A stretch of 64,000 bases of DNA. Source: an uncultured Bacillota bacterium (GTDB taxonomy: Bacteria; Bacillota_I; Bacilli_A; RFN20; CAG-826). The notes under the pieces are model-generated. The model was not told the DNA's origin, made no database searches, and saw only the letters and a program-made list of their open reading frames with translations. Shown here in pieces: positions 1 to 12,829 of the stretch; position 1 is the stretch's first letter, and every line of letters starts with the position of its first letter. The position numbers and the translations under genes were made by a program. The stretch covers positions 42,210 to 106,209 of the forward strand of contig CASFDV010000002.1 of the NCBI GenBank assembly GCA_949293555.1. Direction: 5' to 3'.

Positions 1-625
1 CGTCGTAGAAGTTGAAGCCCTCGAGGGACTTCCCGTAGACGCTATGGACCCGGCGGTGGAGGAGCAGGAGCCTTGCGATCCATGCCTGCACGCTGAGGGC
101 AAAGAGGACGATGGAGGCGGTCCAAAGGGGCACGAGGAGATAGGAGGCCCAGTACTCGTTGACCCAGTGGGGGCTGGATTCAAGGGGAGGCCATCCGGAA
201 AGGAGGGTCAGTCCCCAGAAGTTGCTCCAGCAGGAGGGGTCGTCCCAGTCCCAGGTCCAGAAGAGGGTGCTGAAGTGGCCGAGGAAGTCCTCGTGCCAGT
301 TCCCGGTCGCGCCGGCATAGGCGAGATAGAGGACGATGCTGACGAAAAGCACCGCGAGAGCGGGGAGCGCCGACTTGAAGAACACGCGGTCGTTCTTGAT
401 CCTGCCGTAGCGGAGCAGCTGCTTCGGGTTGTCGATGACCCGGTGGATGACCGCGTCGTGGAGCTCGTCGTCCATCTTCTTGCCCATCGCGTTCGTCGTC
501 GCGCGGATCGCCATCCCCAGTAGCCCGAGGAGAAGGAAGATGACCACGAGGAAGACGATCGCGACGATCAGGAGGTGACGGTCGCTATCGCCGCCCAGGA
601 TCGCGAGGAAAGGAACCTTATTCAT
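1..625 (-). CDS. Membrane protein of unknown function, C-terminus cut by window edge
   Basis: I do not recognise this protein. Reading from the ATG at 625 the frame stays open to the left edge (208 codons visible). Hydrophobic stretches lie at about residues 17-40, 80-100 and 150-175, separated by a basic cytoplasmic-looking segment and by a Trp-rich loop (several W and WD repeats near residues 110-150). It overlaps the 3' end of the minus-strand gene 618-1166 by 8 bases (ATGAATAA), so the two are probably translated together. The C-terminus is missing, so the family cannot be judged. Confidence 0.6.
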   Translation of the reverse strand, partial: MNKVPFLAILGGDSDRHLLIVAIVFLVVIFLLLGLLGMAIRATTNAMGKKMDDELHDAVIHRVIDNPKQLLRYGRIKNDRVFFKSALPALAVLFVSIVLYLAYAGATGNWHEDFLGHFSTLFWTWDWDDPSCWSNFWGLTLLSGWPPLESSPHWVNEYWASYLLVPLWTASIVLFALSVQAWIARLLLLHRRVHSVYGKSLEGFNFYD

Positions 626-1166
626 CTTCGTCCACTCCAATCTCACCCGATCCGGGGATGCCTTCCTTGCTTTCCTCTATCGGGGCAACAGGCTCCTCGG
701 GGCTAGCCCCTCGCTGCCCCTCAGCGGGGAGAGGAGCAGTCTGGTCTTGCGTAGGGACCTGCGGAATTTCTGGAATTGGAATAGGGTTCTGCGGATTTAT
801 CTGTGGCTGCCCTATCGGGGTAAAGCCCGGAGGAGGCATGTATCCCGGGGGCATCTGGTAGAAGTTCTGCTGGACGTAGACGTTCTGCGGCTGGGGGGCC
901 GGGGCAGGCTTTTCCTGGCTTCCCTCTTCGGCCTTCTTGGGCCGGTTCGCCTCCCTCCTCGCCTCGAGGATCTCCCTCACCCTCTTGTCTTCTTCCAGTT
1001 CCTCGAACCCAGGGTAGCCCCGGAAGAAGCGCACGAGGAATACGCCGGCCTGGTAGAACCAGTTCCCAAGGAGATAGATGCCGGCCAAGGCAAGGACGAG
1101 GAGAAGGACGGGCAGGAGGAAGACGTAGACGAGCCCCATCCCGAAGTTTTTCAAGAACTTGCCCAT
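618..1166 (-). CDS. Membrane-anchored protein with Pro/Gln-rich tail
   Basis: 182 residues. A long hydrophobic N-terminal segment (about residues 8-45) is followed by a short charged helix (about 55-80) and then a low-complexity tail rich in Pro, Gln and Asn (about 85-150), ending in an acidic stretch. No catalytic motif is visible. This layout suits a membrane anchor with a flexible protein-binding tail, but that is inference. The start at 1166 is supported by a TAAAAT box at 1173-1178, six bases upstream, predicting a leaderless or near-leaderless mRNA. It overlaps the next minus-strand gene (start 625) by 8 bases. Confidence 0.6.
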   Translation of the reverse strand: MGKFLKNFGMGLVYVFLLPVLLLVLALAGIYLLGNWFYQAGVFLVRFFRGYPGFEELEEDKRVREILEARREANRPKKAEEGSQEKPAPAPQPQNVYVQQNFYQMPPGYMPPPGFTPIGQPQINPQNPIPIPEIPQVPTQDQTAPLPAEGQRGASPEEPVAPIEESKEGIPGSGEIGVDEDE

Positions 1167-1175
1167 GGAGGTATT

Positions 1176-2072
1176 TTAGCCTTCCTTTCCCTTCCTTCGG
1201 AGATAGAAGGCGGGAACGAGCGTCCCCAGGGATATCGCGAGGGGCAATAGCCCGGCGGCAAGCCCTCCCGCGACGGGGTCCTTGAGGACGGGGGATAGGA
1301 GGGCGACTCCATAGATCGAAAGAAGGAGGAGCCCTCCTTCCAAGGCGAACGCCCATGCCTTATGGATGTCCCGGTACGCCGTGTGGGAGAAGGCCGTCAT
1401 GAGGAGAGCGGCACCGAGAAAGACGTAGCCTGCCTCTTTCGACGCCCAGGCCATCCCTGTCGCAAGCGCCCCGAATGCCATTCCGAGGAGGGGATATCCC
1501 AGGGAGAAGGCGAGAGGATCCCCTTCCGGCCGCTCGATCCGCGGGGCGATGAGCTCGAAGAAGAGAAGCGAAAGCCCCATCGAGGAGGCTCCGAACAGGA
1601 AAAGGACAAGGGGGGCGAAGGCGTGCGCCGCCTCGCTTCCCCCAAGCCCAAGGAGGAGAAGGATGTCCTCCACGGGGGAGCGTCCTGCCAATGCCCATAG
1701 CACAAGGACGGAAAGATATATGGAGCCCAGGTAGACGAAGGCGCCAATAAGCAAGGGGAAGCCAGCGGGGACGCCCTTCTTCCTGAGGAAGCCGGAGAGA
1801 AGGCCGCCGAGGATGCCGGGGACGCTATAGAAGAAGAAGCCCGCGAGGTCGAAGAAGCTGAATAGAAGGGCGGCCATGCATAGCGAGAGCCCGGCCAGGG
1901 GAAGCGCCTTTCCCGGCACCTTCATCCCGAGGATGGCGCATAGGAAAGGGATGGCGAGGAGGGCGAGGATCTGGCAGGGCAGGAAAAGGGCTCCCAGGAG
2001 GGAGAAGGCCCCCACGAGGGATGCCCCTATCCCTAGGACGGCGATCGTCCTGGCCTTCCCTTTCTCCTTCAT
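1176..2072 (-). CDS. Polytopic membrane protein, DUF2232/YybS-like candidate
   Basis: 298 residues, with about seven or eight hydrophobic segments spread over the whole length, short loops and a basic C-terminus. The fold resembles DUF2232 (YybS-type) or ECF S-component-like membrane proteins, but I see no diagnostic motif, so the assignment is tentative. It lies 9 bases upstream of the 618-1166 gene on the same strand and may share a transcript with it. The ATG at 2072 is preceded by TAGACT at 2081-2086 with an 8-base gap, again a leaderless arrangement. It is divergent from pcrA. Confidence 0.55.
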   Translation of the reverse strand: MKEKGKARTIAVLGIGASLVGAFSLLGALFLPCQILALLAIPFLCAILGMKVPGKALPLAGLSLCMAALLFSFFDLAGFFFYSVPGILGGLLSGFLRKKGVPAGFPLLIGAFVYLGSIYLSVLVLWALAGRSPVEDILLLLGLGGSEAAHAFAPLVLFLFGASSMGLSLLFFELIAPRIERPEGDPLAFSLGYPLLGMAFGALATGMAWASKEAGYVFLGAALLMTAFSHTAYRDIHKAWAFALEGGLLLLSIYGVALLSPVLKDPVAGGLAAGLLPLAISLGTLVPAFYLRRKGKEG

Positions 2073-2172
2073 GATGAGGAAGTCTAAGGCAAGAGGCTGC
2101 CCGAGAGGGGCGCGCTTCGAAAATTCCTTCTCAAAGAGAAGGGTCCTCGTGGCAGGACTCCCCGCGGGGCAC

Positions 2173-2178
2173 TATCCT
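2173..2178 (+). promoter_or_regulatory. Putative -10 box of pcrA-ligA operon
   Basis: TATCCT ends 8 bases before the ATG at 2187, so transcription would start at or within a base or two of the start codon. The same TATCCT box stands six bases before the ATG at 44413. No clear -35 box is visible. Confidence 0.4.
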
Positions 2179-2186
2179 TGTCGGGC

Positions 2187-6472
<4,286 letters not shown>

Positions 6473-6473
6473 G

Positions 6474-8015
6474 ATGAAGGAGAAGGCCGCTCTCTTCTTT
6501 CGGAGTGCCTTTGGGAAGACCCTGACAGCTATTTTCCTAAGCCTCTTCGTCGCCTTCCTCCTCAACCTTTTCTCAAGCTTCTCTCTTTCCCCTCTTTATC
6601 CTTTGCCGGGGATTTCCTCCCAGACTTACGACAACGAGTTCTTCCTCATGGAGGCGACCCTTCTCCTGGAGGGGAGGGTTCCTTACGTGGAATTCTTCGA
6701 CCACAAGGGGATGTTCCATCTGTACGTGACCGCGCTCGGACTTCTTATAGGGGGGAGAGGAGGTTTGTTCCTTATAGAGGTGATCGCCTCGGCGATTTCT
6801 TTCTTCTTTCTCTACCGTAGCGTTTCCCTCCTTTTCCCATGCCGCCCATCTGCCTGGAACTTCCTTCTCGTAGCGGCCTTCTCCTTCGTCGGAAGGCTCC
6901 TCGTCCTCAACGGAGGCGGGCATGAGGGGGAGTGGATCCAGCCTTGGGTATCGGTGTCCCTTTATCTCCTTCTCCTGGCGGAGTTGAAGGGAGGAAGATG
7001 GCCAGGTTCCCTTTCGATGTTGCTCGCGGGGTTCGCCGCGGGGCTTTCCCTCATGTCCCGTCCTTTGGACGTCCTGGCGCCCTTTTCCCTCTGCTTCCTC
7101 CGCTTCCTGTTCTTTCTCAGGAAGAAGGAGAAAGTCGGAAGGCTTCTTATGGACGCCGGGATCGCTGTTCTTGGGCTAGTTCCTCCCCTGGCCCTGTTCA
7201 TCGGGCTTGTCGCAGGAGGCGGATACCTGACGGAGATGATGGATGCCATCCTGAACGGGAACGCCGGGTATATCGGGAGCATAGGGACGGATAACAACCC
7301 GCTTCCGATCTTCCTGTTCGTTTTTCTTGGAATGCTCTGTGCCTCGGCGACTTACTTTACGCTTGGTTTCCTTTACCGGAAGCGTTCCCTGGGCAACGAC
7401 CAGGCGGTCTCTCTTCTGTCTTTTTCCAGCGCGTTGTTCCTTCTTCTCCTCTCGCCCCTCATGCGCTACACGCACTATCTTTGGGCCGCCCTCCCTCTCT
7501 TCATTCCCCCGCTGACGGACCTTCCCATCCGATGGGGCGCAAAAGGCGAGAAGGCCTGGAGGCTTGCGATCGTCTCCCTTGCAGGTCTGGGCTTCTCGCT
7601 TTCTTCTGTGCTGAACCCTTCGCTTTACTGGTCGGGCGTCGGGGCGTACGGCCTTTCGGTCCAGAAGTCGGAGGAGTATCTCCATGACATGTCGCTCATT
7701 CCGGAAGAGGCGTACCGGGAAGGGAAGGTCTATGCGCTGGACGCCGACTCCTCCCTATACCTCATCAGGGAGGACTTCATCGCCCCGGATTGCCCCTATC
7801 TTCATTTCCAAAGCTGGTGGTCCGCTTTCTCGGAAGAGATCCAAGAAGGTGTGGAAACCTATCTCCTTGGTCCCGATCGACCTGAGTACATCCTCCTTGG
7901 GCAGAAAGAGGAAACCCTCCGTCGCTTCAGGAAGGCTCTTGAGGATTACCGCCCTTATAAGGTGCAAGAAACGAGGAACGACTGCTTCCTTATCTATTCG
8001 CTGGTCGGGGAATAG
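6474..8015 (+). CDS. GT-C (GT39/PMT-like) membrane glycosyltransferase
   Basis: 513 residues with about ten hydrophobic segments. After the first membrane segment comes an extracytoplasmic loop with YDNEFF and the motif RVPYVEFFDHKG, which matches the acidic-loop signature of ArnT/PMT-like lipid-linked-sugar glycosyltransferases common in Bacillota. The C-terminal 120 residues form a soluble domain outside the membrane. It starts one base after the ligA stop and so rides on the pcrA-ligA transcript although its job is probably cell-envelope glycosylation. The substrate is unknown. Confidence 0.7.
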   Translation: MKEKAALFFRSAFGKTLTAIFLSLFVAFLLNLFSSFSLSPLYPLPGISSQTYDNEFFLMEATLLLEGRVPYVEFFDHKGMFHLYVTALGLLIGGRGGLFLIEVIASAISFFFLYRSVSLLFPCRPSAWNFLLVAAFSFVGRLLVLNGGGHEGEWIQPWVSVSLYLLLLAELKGGRWPGSLSMLLAGFAAGLSLMSRPLDVLAPFSLCFLRFLFFLRKKEKVGRLLMDAGIAVLGLVPPLALFIGLVAGGGYLTEMMDAILNGNAGYIGSIGTDNNPLPIFLFVFLGMLCASATYFTLGFLYRKRSLGNDQAVSLLSFSSALFLLLLSPLMRYTHYLWAALPLFIPPLTDLPIRWGAKGEKAWRLAIVSLAGLGFSLSSVLNPSLYWSGVGAYGLSVQKSEEYLHDMSLIPEEAYREGKVYALDADSSLYLIREDFIAPDCPYLHFQSWWSAFSEEIQEGVETYLLGPDRPEYILLGQKEETLRRFRKALEDYRPYKVQETRNDCFLIYSLVGE

Positions 8016-8024
8016 GCCTGTAAA

Positions 8025-8551
8025 TCAGCGATTGTTGTTCCGATAAATGCGAAGTAAAGGCGGAAGGGCGAGTAGCGCCACCATCAGGATTGCCGCCAGC
8101 AAAGAGGCTGGGTAGCCCCAGCTGAAGGAGTGGAGATATCCATGGGGAAGAAGCTGGTGGCTGAACATGGCCCCGTTCCAGTAGGGAAAGAGGATCAGGG
8201 AGAGGACGGTTCCCAAAAGATAGGGGGGAAGGACGGAGACGCCTACCTCCCCGACGGAGAAGACAAGCCTTTCCTTCCTTGTGGAGCCGATGAGCGAGAG
8301 CTTCCTGTCCGCATTGTCCGTCTTTCTTGCCGAAAGCATCCCGTAGGCGGAATAGACGAGAAGCACGAAGGCCAGGACGATGCCTCCGACCGTGCCGAAG
8401 AAGGCAGGAGCATTCGAGGAAAGCTCTTCGATTCTCTCGATCTCGCCCTTGGTGACGCCGAGCCCTTCTAGGGTGATCTTGCCTTCCTGGACCATGTCGA
8501 TGTGCTCCAGGAGAAAGGAGGTCGAGCCATAAAGCCCTCCGCCTCCTATTA
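8025..8551 (-). pseudogene. C-terminal fragment of FtsX-like ABC transporter permease
   Basis: The readable minus-strand frame ends at 8025 and runs into the left end of the insertion element at 8552. It encodes a short extracytoplasmic stretch and then three hydrophobic segments in the arrangement of the C-terminal half of an FtsX/MacB-type permease (membrane helix, charged loop with RKTDNADRK and GSTRKER, two more helices). The matching upstream part continues on the other side of the element at 9446-9591, so the gene was split by insertion. The N-terminal part of the permease and its ATPase partner are absent, so the gene is dead. Confidence 0.6.
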
Positions 8552-8650
8552 AAGTGGACCCCATGTTAATCTGGACCCCGTAATTCGGAGTCCGAAGCAA
8601 AAAGCCCCCAAAGGTTTCTGCCTCCGGTTACCCTATTGTGATCGGAGGCT

Positions 8651-9345
8651 CTTCTGATGGCGCACGGAGAGATCGGGCCCGAGCTGGCCGAGGCCCTGAG
8701 GGCCAACCCGAACTTGGGGAGGGTGACCGCGAGGACGGTGGTCTTCAGGCGGGCCTTCATCGAGACGCCCTCGACCAGTACCTGAACCTCGGCAAGCCGC
8801 GCCTGCGGATATTCGAGGTGGCGGGGATCGACGTGGGCGCGCTGGGGAGGGACAGGGTCGCCGCCGCCTTCGGGAACTGGCTCACGAAGGTCAAGAGGGG
8901 CCTGCCGGTCGGCTCCCCAGGCCGAGCGCCTCAGGGCCGAGAACGAGTGGCTCCGCATGGCGGTCGATCTCTACGCACACTGTGAAGGCCGGATCGGCGT
9001 CACCAGCCTCAAAAACAACCGCCGAAAGGTACGAGGCGGTAAGGGCGACGAGCCTCGCGGCCGGGCCCCGCGCGCCCCTCTCGGTGAGGGAGATGCGCGA
9101 GGAGCTCGGCGTCTCCGAGTCCGGCCACCGCTCGTAGAGACGCAGGAAGGAGGAGGGGCCGAGCCCCCGCGAGGCCCGGGACATCCGGGACTTCGCGCTC
9201 GTCAAGCGGGTCTACGACTACCGGGGCCGCACCTGCTGACCGACGTCTCCTGCGCCCGCAGGCCGGCCTCGGCGGCATGACGCCGAGGGAGAGGAGGAAT
9301 TACCTCCTCTCCAGCCCGCCCATGCTGCCGGCGCTGATCCCGTCC
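8651..9345 (+). pseudogene. Fragmented IS3 transposase (OrfA/OrfB remnants)
   Basis: Plus-strand frames show an OrfA-like helix-turn-helix region (8651-8980), broken by at least one frameshift around 8770, then an OrfB N-terminus that reads through about 9235, followed directly by an OrfB C-terminal-like segment. The catalytic DD(35)E region that should lie between them is absent. This implies an internal deletion as well as frameshifts. Boundaries are approximate. Confidence 0.5.
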
Positions 9346-9355
9346 GGGCGCGAAA

Positions 9356-9383
9356 ATAGGTCAGGCGCCCGCGCCTGACCTAT
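9356..9383. repeat. Perfect 13-bp inverted repeat inside the IS remnant
   Basis: ATAGGTCAGGCGC is followed after two bases by its exact complement, giving a 13-bp hairpin near the right end of the element. There is no T-run directly after it on either strand, so it is not a standard terminator. It may be a palindrome formed during element rearrangement or a structure of the original IS. Confidence 0.6.
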
Positions 9384-9445
9384 CTCCTTGGTGTCTAAGC
9401 CCTTTTATTTTCCGGCAAACTGACTCCTTGACATGGGGTCCACTT

Positions 9446-9591
9446 CATCCTGGGGAGGATATTTCTTCAGTCTCCTTCCTCCCGTCCTTTGCGTCTTCCT
9501 CATTTTCCTTTCCCTCGTCCATAGGGATAGGAAGCCCCTCGTCCAGGAACTCCGCAGGAGCGAGGACTAGAACCTCGTTTCCAAAACCAAC
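9446..9591 (-). pseudogene. Upstream fragment of the split ABC permease
   Basis: The minus strand from 9591 down to 9446 reads GFGNEVLVLAPAEFLDEG and then an acidic, Glu-rich stretch, in the style of the large extracytoplasmic loop of FtsX-like permeases. It leads into the IS at 9445 and the C-terminal half continues beyond it at 8551. An in-frame stop at 9592-9594 closes the upstream side, and the gatC promoter begins soon after, so everything N-terminal is lost. Confidence 0.45.
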
Positions 9592-9619
9592 TCATGAGGA
9601 AAGAGCACGCGTCTTGAAG

Positions 9620-9625
9620 TAAAAT
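9620..9625 (+). promoter_or_regulatory. Putative -10 box of gatCAB operon
   Basis: TAAAAT ends about nine bases before the gatC ATG at 9635, and no Shine-Dalgarno sequence lies between. This predicts a leaderless gatC mRNA. Confidence 0.45.
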
Positions 9626-9634
9626 CAGGACGCT

Positions 9635-9931
9635 ATGAAGGAAGTTACGATCGACGTGCTGAAGGACGCCTCCAGGCGTCTTCTCTTCGAAATGAGCGAG
9701 CAAGAGCTGAGCACCCTTCTGGAAGAGTTCCATATCCTCGCCCGCCAGATGGAAGCCCTTGGGAAGGAAGAGGGGCTCGACCAGTACGAGCCCATGACGT
9801 TCCCCTTCCCCTGCGAGACGTCCTATCTCCGGAAGGACGAGCCCGCTCCCACGATGGAACGGGACGATGCGCTCAGGAACGCGGGAAGCGTCCTCGACGG
9901 GCAGGTGAAGCTGCCGAGGGTGGTGCAGTGA
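9635..9931 (+). CDS. gatC: Aspartyl/glutamyl-tRNA amidotransferase subunit C
   Basis: 98 residues, the usual size for GatC. It is the belt-like subunit that stabilises GatA-GatB in the complex converting Glu-tRNA(Gln) (and Asp-tRNA(Asn)) to the amidated form. The N-terminal helix pattern and the C-terminal segment with LRKDEPAP and a conserved DALRNAG-like element are as expected. The TGA stop overlaps the gatA ATG at 9931. First gene of a tight gatC-gatA-gatB operon. It has no Shine-Dalgarno sequence and a -10 box about nine bases upstream. Confidence 0.9.
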   Translation: MKEVTIDVLKDASRRLLFEMSEQELSTLLEEFHILARQMEALGKEEGLDQYEPMTFPFPCETSYLRKDEPAPTMERDDALRNAGSVLDGQVKLPRVVQ

Positions 9932-11400
9932 TGGGCTACCTCGATCTAGGGATCCGCGCCCTCCACGAAGCCTATCTCAGGGGCGAGACGACGCCGCGCG
10001 AGGTCGCGGAGGAGGCGATCCGCCGCGCGAAGGAGAGCAAGGACAACGCCCTCGAGGCGACCTGCTACGAGGAGGCGCTTTCCTTCGCCTCTTCCCTCGA
10101 GGAATGCGAAAAGGACAACCTCCTGTGGGGGGTGCCCTACTTCGCGAAGGACAACTTCTCCACGGAAGGCGTCGAGACCACCGCCTCCTCGAACATCCTG
10201 AAGGGCTACGTTCCCGTCTTTGACGCGGAAGTCGTCCGGAGGCTCAAGGAGAAGAAGGCCGTCCTCCTTGGGAAGACGACCCTCGACGAGCTCGCGATGG
10301 GAGGGACAGGCACAAGCGGCCATCTTGGCAAGACCTACAACCCCTGGGACGAAAGCCACCGCCGGATGGTGGGAGGCTCCTCCTGCGGCTCTGCCGCGCT
10401 TGTCGCCGCGGGTGCAGTCCCCTTCGCCCTTGGCTCGGACACCGGGGACTCCGTGAGGAAGCCCGCCGGCTACGCGGGCCTCGTGGGGATCAAGCCCACG
10501 TGGGGCAGGATCAGCCGCTTCGGACTCTTTCCCTTCGCCCCCTCCCTTGACGCGGTCGGCTACTTCACGAGGTCGGTGGACGATGCCGCGATCCTGCTCG
10601 AGACCCTTGCCGGAAGAGATGAGAAAGATGCCACGTCTTCCGAGAAATCCGTAGATTCCTATGCGAATTTCAAGGATATTTCCCTTGAGGGGATGAAGGT
10701 CGCCGTCCTTGACGACCTCATGGATACGATCCGGGAGAGGAAGATCGCCCGCGATATCGAGAGGCTCCTTTCCTGCCTTGAGAAGAGAGGGGTGGAAGTC
10801 CGCCGCGTTCGTTTCGGGGAGGAGATGCTTCGCTCCATCTACATCACCTACTTCGTCATCTCCTGCGCCGAAGCGACGAGCAACGACGCGAACCTCGACG
10901 GCATCAAGTTCGGGCCATATCCCGGGGGGAACACCTACGAGGAGGTCATGGCGAAGGCGAGGACCCAAGGCTTCGGAGAGCTCATCAAGAGGCGCTTCGT
11001 CATCGGGTCCTACTCCCTCATGAGGGAGAACCAGGAGGAGCTTTTCCTCCGCGCCCAGAGGAACCGGAAGAAGATCGTGGGGAGGACGAACGAGATCCTC
11101 GAGGAATGCGACTTCATCCTGACGCCTGCGGCCCCGGGGCCCGCCCCCTTCTTCGACGAGCAAAGCGATCGTCTTTCGGACGCCTACCTCATCGCGGACA
11201 ACCATCTCGCGCTCGGGAACTTCGCGGGGCTACCGTCCATCACCCTGCCCCTTTCCTTCGAGGAAGGGCTTCCCCTTGGGGCCAACCTCACGGGGCGCCC
11301 CTTCGACGAGAAGAGGCTCTTCGCGCTGTCCTCCCTCCTTGAGGAGGAGACGGGGCTCAGGAACCTTTCCGTCCGGGAAAGGAAGGAGGGAAGCCTATGA
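9931..11400 (+). CDS. gatA: Aspartyl/glutamyl-tRNA amidotransferase subunit A
   Basis: Amidase-signature subunit that releases ammonia from Gln for the transamidation. 489 residues. Catalytic triad: K73 in GVPYFAKDNF, cis-Ser S150 in the GGSSCGS motif, and nucleophile S174 in DTGDSVRKPAG. The usual DTGGSIRQPA is changed to DTGDSVRKPA, a variant I associate with Mollicutes-like Bacilli. The ATG at 9931 overlaps the gatC stop, and the stop overlaps the gatB ATG at 11397 by 4 bases. Confidence 0.96.
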   Translation: MGYLDLGIRALHEAYLRGETTPREVAEEAIRRAKESKDNALEATCYEEALSFASSLEECEKDNLLWGVPYFAKDNFSTEGVETTASSNILKGYVPVFDAEVVRRLKEKKAVLLGKTTLDELAMGGTGTSGHLGKTYNPWDESHRRMVGGSSCGSAALVAAGAVPFALGSDTGDSVRKPAGYAGLVGIKPTWGRISRFGLFPFAPSLDAVGYFTRSVDDAAILLETLAGRDEKDATSSEKSVDSYANFKDISLEGMKVAVLDDLMDTIRERKIARDIERLLSCLEKRGVEVRRVRFGEEMLRSIYITYFVISCAEATSNDANLDGIKFGPYPGGNTYEEVMAKARTQGFGELIKRRFVIGSYSLMRENQEELFLRAQRNRKKIVGRTNEILEECDFILTPAAPGPAPFFDEQSDRLSDAYLIADNHLALGNFAGLPSITLPLSFEEGLPLGANLTGRPFDEKRLFALSSLLEEETGLRNLSVRERKEGSL

Positions 11401-12827
11401 ACTTCGAGGCCGTCATCGGGCTTGAGATCCATGTCGAGATGAAGACGCGGAGCAAGATGTTCAGTCCCGCGCCCGTAACCTACGGGAAGGAGCCGAACAC
11501 CGCGCTTTCCCCTTTCGACCTCGCCTTCCCCGGGACGATGCCCACGGTGAACGAGGAGGCCGTCAGGAACGGGATCCGCCTCGCCCACGCCCTCGGGATG
11601 GAGATCGATCCCTTGGTCCGCTTCGACAGGAAGAACTACTTCTATAGTGACCTTCCGAAAGGCTTCCAGATCACCCAGCAGTTCCATCCGATCGGAAGGG
11701 ACGGCTCCCTTCTCATCCGCACCTCGAGGGGGGAGAGGAGGATCGGGATCGAGAGGATCCACCTCGAGGAGGACACCGCCAAGCAGCTCCATTTCCCGGA
11801 CTGCTCCCTCCTGGACTATAACCGCGCGGGGGTGCCTCTCGTCGAGATCGTCTCCCTCCCTGAGATCCGCACCGGGGAGGAGGCGAGGCTCTACGTCGAG
11901 GGCATCCGCAACATCGTCCTCTACGCGGGGATCTCGGACGGGAAGATGGAAGAAGGTTCCCTCCGCGTCGACGTGAACGTCTCGATCCGGCCCTACGGGA
12001 CGAAGGAGTTCGGCACGAAGGTCGAGATCAAGAACCTCAACTCCATCAAGAACATCGAGCTCGCCCTCGACTACGAGATCGAGCGGCAGGCCGGGCTTCT
12101 CCTCATGGGGAAGGAAGTGCGGCAGGAGACGAGGCGCTACGACGAGGGGAAGGGTGAGACGGTCCTCATGCGCCTGAAGACGGACGCGGTGGACTACAAG
12201 TACTTCCCGGAGCCGAACATCACCCCGATCGCCCTTTCCGAGGAGTTCGTGAGGAAGGCCATCGAGACCTGCCCCGAGCTATACGAGCCCAAGCGTTCCC
12301 GCTACATCGCCCTCGGGCTCACGGAGAAGGACGCGGAGGTCATCCTCCAGGACAAAGGGATGGCGCTTTACTTCGACAAGGCGCTTGCCTTCACCAAGCA
12401 CCCCAAGAGCCTGGCGAACTTCCTCCTCGTCGAGGGGAACCAATATCTCAACAAAAAAGGCCTTTCCTGGTCGGAATTCCCCCTTTCCCCGGAATGGATG
12501 GGGGAGGCGGTGCTCCTGCAGGAGGAAGGGGGCTTCCAGCACAAGCAGGCCGCGGAAGCCCTCGCCCTTTCCCTTGAGGAGGCGATTTCGCCCAAGGAAG
12601 CCGTCGGGAAGCTCGGGCTCAAGCCACAGGTTTCCGACGAGGGCTTCCTCGTCGGCATCGTCGACGAGGTCCTTACCAAGAACCCGCAGTCCATCCAGGA
12701 CTTCCGGAACGGGAAGGACAGGGCCCTCGGCTTCCTCGTCGGGCAGGGGATGAAACTTTCCCGCGGGAAGGCCAACCCCGCGCGCTTGAGCGAGATGATC
12801 CGCGAGAGGATCCTCAAGGAGGAGTAG
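11397..12827 (+). CDS. gatB: Aspartyl/glutamyl-tRNA amidotransferase subunit B
   Basis: Kinase-like subunit that phosphorylates the misacylated aminoacyl-tRNA and binds its tRNA body. 476 residues, normal length. It begins with the family hallmark EAVIGLEIHVE and contains the DYNRAGVPLVEIVS motif and SLRVDVNVSIR, followed by the C-terminal helical and YqeY-like tail domains. The start overlaps the gatA stop (ATGA). The presence of gatCAB implies that this organism makes Gln-tRNA (and perhaps Asn-tRNA) indirectly. Confidence 0.97.
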   Translation: MNFEAVIGLEIHVEMKTRSKMFSPAPVTYGKEPNTALSPFDLAFPGTMPTVNEEAVRNGIRLAHALGMEIDPLVRFDRKNYFYSDLPKGFQITQQFHPIGRDGSLLIRTSRGERRIGIERIHLEEDTAKQLHFPDCSLLDYNRAGVPLVEIVSLPEIRTGEEARLYVEGIRNIVLYAGISDGKMEEGSLRVDVNVSIRPYGTKEFGTKVEIKNLNSIKNIELALDYEIERQAGLLLMGKEVRQETRRYDEGKGETVLMRLKTDAVDYKYFPEPNITPIALSEEFVRKAIETCPELYEPKRSRYIALGLTEKDAEVILQDKGMALYFDKALAFTKHPKSLANFLLVEGNQYLNKKGLSWSEFPLSPEWMGEAVLLQEEGGFQHKQAAEALALSLEEAISPKEAVGKLGLKPQVSDEGFLVGIVDEVLTKNPQSIQDFRNGKDRALGFLVGQGMKLSRGKANPARLSEMIRERILKEE

Positions 12828-12829
12828 GG

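Larger units (their letters stand above)
8552..9445. mobile_element. Decayed IS3-family element with internal deletion
   Basis: About 894 bp bounded by perfect 15-base inverted repeats AAGTGGACCCCATGT (8552-8566) and its complement (9431-9445); the TGGACCCC core is typical of IS3-family ends. Inside, on the plus strand, pieces of OrfA (leucine-zipper-like ERLRAENEWLRMAVDLY near 8930) and OrfB (start near 9030, and a C-terminal-like GGMTPRERR piece near 9275-9300) are readable only by changing frame. The DDE catalytic core is missing, so this is a non-autonomous remnant. No clear target duplication is visible. It interrupts a permease gene. Confidence 0.7.

Noticed and set aside
8566..8958. 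Minus-strand frame within the IS remnant as a gene
   Set aside because: It is opposite the OrfA-like fragments and has no family resemblance.
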